From contig DDEU01000022.1 in NCBI GenBank assembly GCA_002336815.1, positions 1-24,585 of the forward strand: DNA of 24,585 bases, read 5' to 3'. Made by a program: the position numbers and the translations under genes. This DNA is from Chitinophagaceae bacterium UBA1946 (GTDB taxonomy: Bacteria > Bacteroidota > Bacteroidia > Chitinophagales > Chitinophagaceae). Under the pieces are notes generated by a model. The model was not told where the DNA came from and did no database searches. It saw nothing but the letters and a program-made list of their open reading frames with translations. Of this stretch, positions 23,349-24,585 are shown piece by piece (position 1 is the stretch's first letter; every line of letters begins with the position of its first letter).

Positions 23349-24585
23349 ATGAAAACACTTCTATTTTATCTTTTTTGGGCAGCCTTGTGTATATCACCCG
23401 GGCTCGGGCAGGCCCAGGCTCCATCGCTTGGCAGCGCCGCCAGTTTTGCGCTATTTACCAGCGCCGGGGCTTTTAATGCAGCGGGCGCTTCTACCGTGGT
23501 AACGGGTGATATTGGCACCAATGTAGGTGCCTACAATGCCTTTCCACCCGGTACACTCATCGGTCAAAGCCATGTGGCTGACGCGGTATCTTCATCGGCC
23601 GCTTCCGATGTATTACTGGCTTACGGAAGCATGAGTACCATTACATGCGGACTGGTGATCTCTTCCACGCTGGGGAGCGGACAGTCGTTGCTGCCAAATG
23701 TCTATTGCATGGGTGAGGCTTCCACCATTAACGGCGACCTGGTGCTTGATGGTCAGGGCGATCCCACTTCACTGTTTATTTTCAAGATCAACGGGGCACT
23801 GGCCAGTACGGTGAACTCAAGGATCATTTTAACCAATTCCGCTTCGCTCTGCAATGTGTACTGGCAGGTAAACGGCCAGACAGACCTGGGAGAGAATTCC
23901 ATTTTCCAGGGAACCATCCTGGCAAATGGAGCAATCAATCTTTTAGACGGCGCTAAATTATATGGAAGGGCACTTTCAGTAGCCGGTGCCATTTCACTGC
24001 AAAACAATATTGTAAATATTGCACAGCAGGCCCAGGCGGCAACCATCACGGCTGGCGGCCCGGTGAACCTTTGCGCCGGCCAAACGGTATTGCTCTCCGG
24101 CAATATCGATGGCACCTGGAGTACGGGTGCCAGCACGCCTTCCATCACAGTATCGGCAGCTGGGGATTATTTTGTAACCAATACCGCCAATTGTGGAAAT
24201 GCTTTTTCCAATCATATCATCGTTAGTTCAAGTCCCAATCCTGTTTGTACCATCACCGGCAATAGTTCCATTTGTCCTGGTCAGTCCACCCAATTATGTG
24301 TAGCTGCAGGGGCCGCTTCTTATTTATGGAGCAACGGTGCTACTGGTAATTGTATTACTGTAACTGAAGCAGGTACTTATTCTGTAACAGTTACAAACGC
24401 CGCCGGTTGCAGCAGTACCTGCAGCCAGTCAGTAACTGTTTCTGCCAATCCTGTTTGCACCATCACCGGCAACACCAGTATCTGTCCTGGTCAATCTACC
24501 CAATTATGTGTACCTGCCGGGGCTGCTTCTTATTTATGGAGCAATGGTGGCACTGGCAACTGCATCACGGTAACTGAAGCAGGTA
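23349..24585 (+). CDS. Secreted ice-binding-like (DUF3494) protein with Ig-like repeats (partial)
   Basis: The frame opens at ATG 23349 and stays open to the window edge (412 codons). The signal peptide reads MKTLLFYLFWAALCISPGLG, with cleavage near AQA. The DUF3494/ice-binding-like domain (about residues 26-220) shows LGSAASFALF, STVVTGDIGTNVG, FPPGTLIGQ, LDGQGDPTSLFIFKI, CNVYWQVNGQTDLG, FQGTILANGAINL and GRALSVAGAISL. From about residue 228 cysteine-rich repeats follow, a degenerate one first and then near-identical 70-residue copies. Such proteins are usually exported cell-surface or adhesin-like proteins; ice binding is known only for some members. The C-terminus, where a type IX secretion signal is expected, lies outside the window. 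Confidence 0.9.
   Translation, partial: MKTLLFYLFWAALCISPGLGQAQAPSLGSAASFALFTSAGAFNAAGASTVVTGDIGTNVGAYNAFPPGTLIGQSHVADAVSSSAASDVLLAYGSMSTITCGLVISSTLGSGQSLLPNVYCMGEASTINGDLVLDGQGDPTSLFIFKINGALASTVNSRIILTNSASLCNVYWQVNGQTDLGENSIFQGTILANGAINLLDGAKLYGRALSVAGAISLQNNIVNIAQQAQAATITAGGPVNLCAGQTVLLSGNIDGTWSTGASTPSITVSAAGDYFVTNTANCGNAFSNHIIVSSSPNPVCTITGNSSICPGQSTQLCVAAGAASYLWSNGATGNCITVTEAGTYSVTVTNAAGCSSTCSQSVTVSANPVCTITGNTSICPGQSTQLCVPAGAASYLWSNGGTGNCITVTEAG
24237..24585 (+). repeat. Tandem repeat, 210-bp period, inside the ice-binding-like gene
   Basis: The unit starting at AATCCTGTTTG (24237) recurs at 24447, giving a period of 210 bp or 70 residues. Each unit encodes six cysteines in the order VCTITGN, SICPGQSTQLCV, WSNG, GNCITVTEAG, GCSSTCSQSVTV. 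The second copy runs off the window edge. A diverged earlier copy without most of the cysteines (about 24027-24236) precedes them. Confidence 0.9.

Noticed and set aside
1..24585. CRISPR arrays, IS elements, integrases, tRNA or rRNA genes
   Set aside because: Looked for on both strands; no regularly spaced repeats, transposase motifs or RNA gene signatures were found apart from the protein-coding repeats at 24237-24585.

Overview
The window comes from a member of the Bacteroidota, most likely a Chitinophagaceae-type genome. The evidence is the split nuo operon style, the ExbB-ExbD-ExbD-TonB cluster with a short poly-proline TonB, a Bacteroidetes-type promoter (TTTG-N20-TACATTTG), the 'MVSxRC' AraC-type regulator and the ice-binding/Ig-like secreted protein with repeats. 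No rRNA, tRNA, CRISPR array, insertion sequence or integrase was seen. Family-level placement is inference from gene content only.

Layout. (1) Positions 1-7042 hold the distal half of the respiratory complex I operon: the end of nuoH, then nuoI, nuoJ, an unrecognised exported protein gene, nuoK, nuoL, nuoM and nuoN, all on the + strand. The unknown gene between nuoJ and nuoK is the odd point. (2) A MacB/FtsX-type permease gene (7158-8441) ends at a hairpin terminator. (3) A TonB energising cluster follows: exbB, two exbD genes and tonB, closed by a textbook terminator at 11751-11781. A third exbD, a clear paralogue of the second, sits beyond the terminator and next to mnmE (tRNA U34 modification GTPase). 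(4) Positions 13989-17313 hold a probable copper/metal-handling locus: a small exported protein with a CNGKC motif, an MbnP-like lipoprotein, an MbnH-like di-haem cytochrome c peroxidase homologue lipoprotein, and a beta-barrel-like outer membrane protein whose mature N-terminus begins CDICGCG. The last three are packed 5-6 bp apart. A 221-bp stretch with nested inverted repeats precedes them. No methanobactin biosynthesis gene is visible. (5) Positions 17686-20436 hold larE-larC-larB, the biosynthesis genes for the nickel-pincer nucleotide cofactor. LarE has three active-site-region cysteines and LarC is unsplit; no larA lies in the window. (6) Positions 20556-22936 hold regulators and a secreted enzyme-like protein: an orphan NarL/FixJ response regulator (- strand), an AIM6-like PI-PLC/GDPD-superfamily protein (+), and an AraC-type regulator (-). 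(7) Upstream of the AraC gene is a frameshifted small gene (- strand). (8) From 23349 to the window edge runs the start of a large secreted protein: an ice-binding-like (DUF3494) domain followed by cysteine-rich 70-residue tandem repeats. Its promoter region carries a perfect 10-bp inverted repeat.

The parts most worth following up are the MbnP/MbnH/CDICGC metal locus with its structured upstream region, the gene inserted in the nuo operon, and the frameshifted gene next to the operator-like dyad of the ice-binding-like gene.
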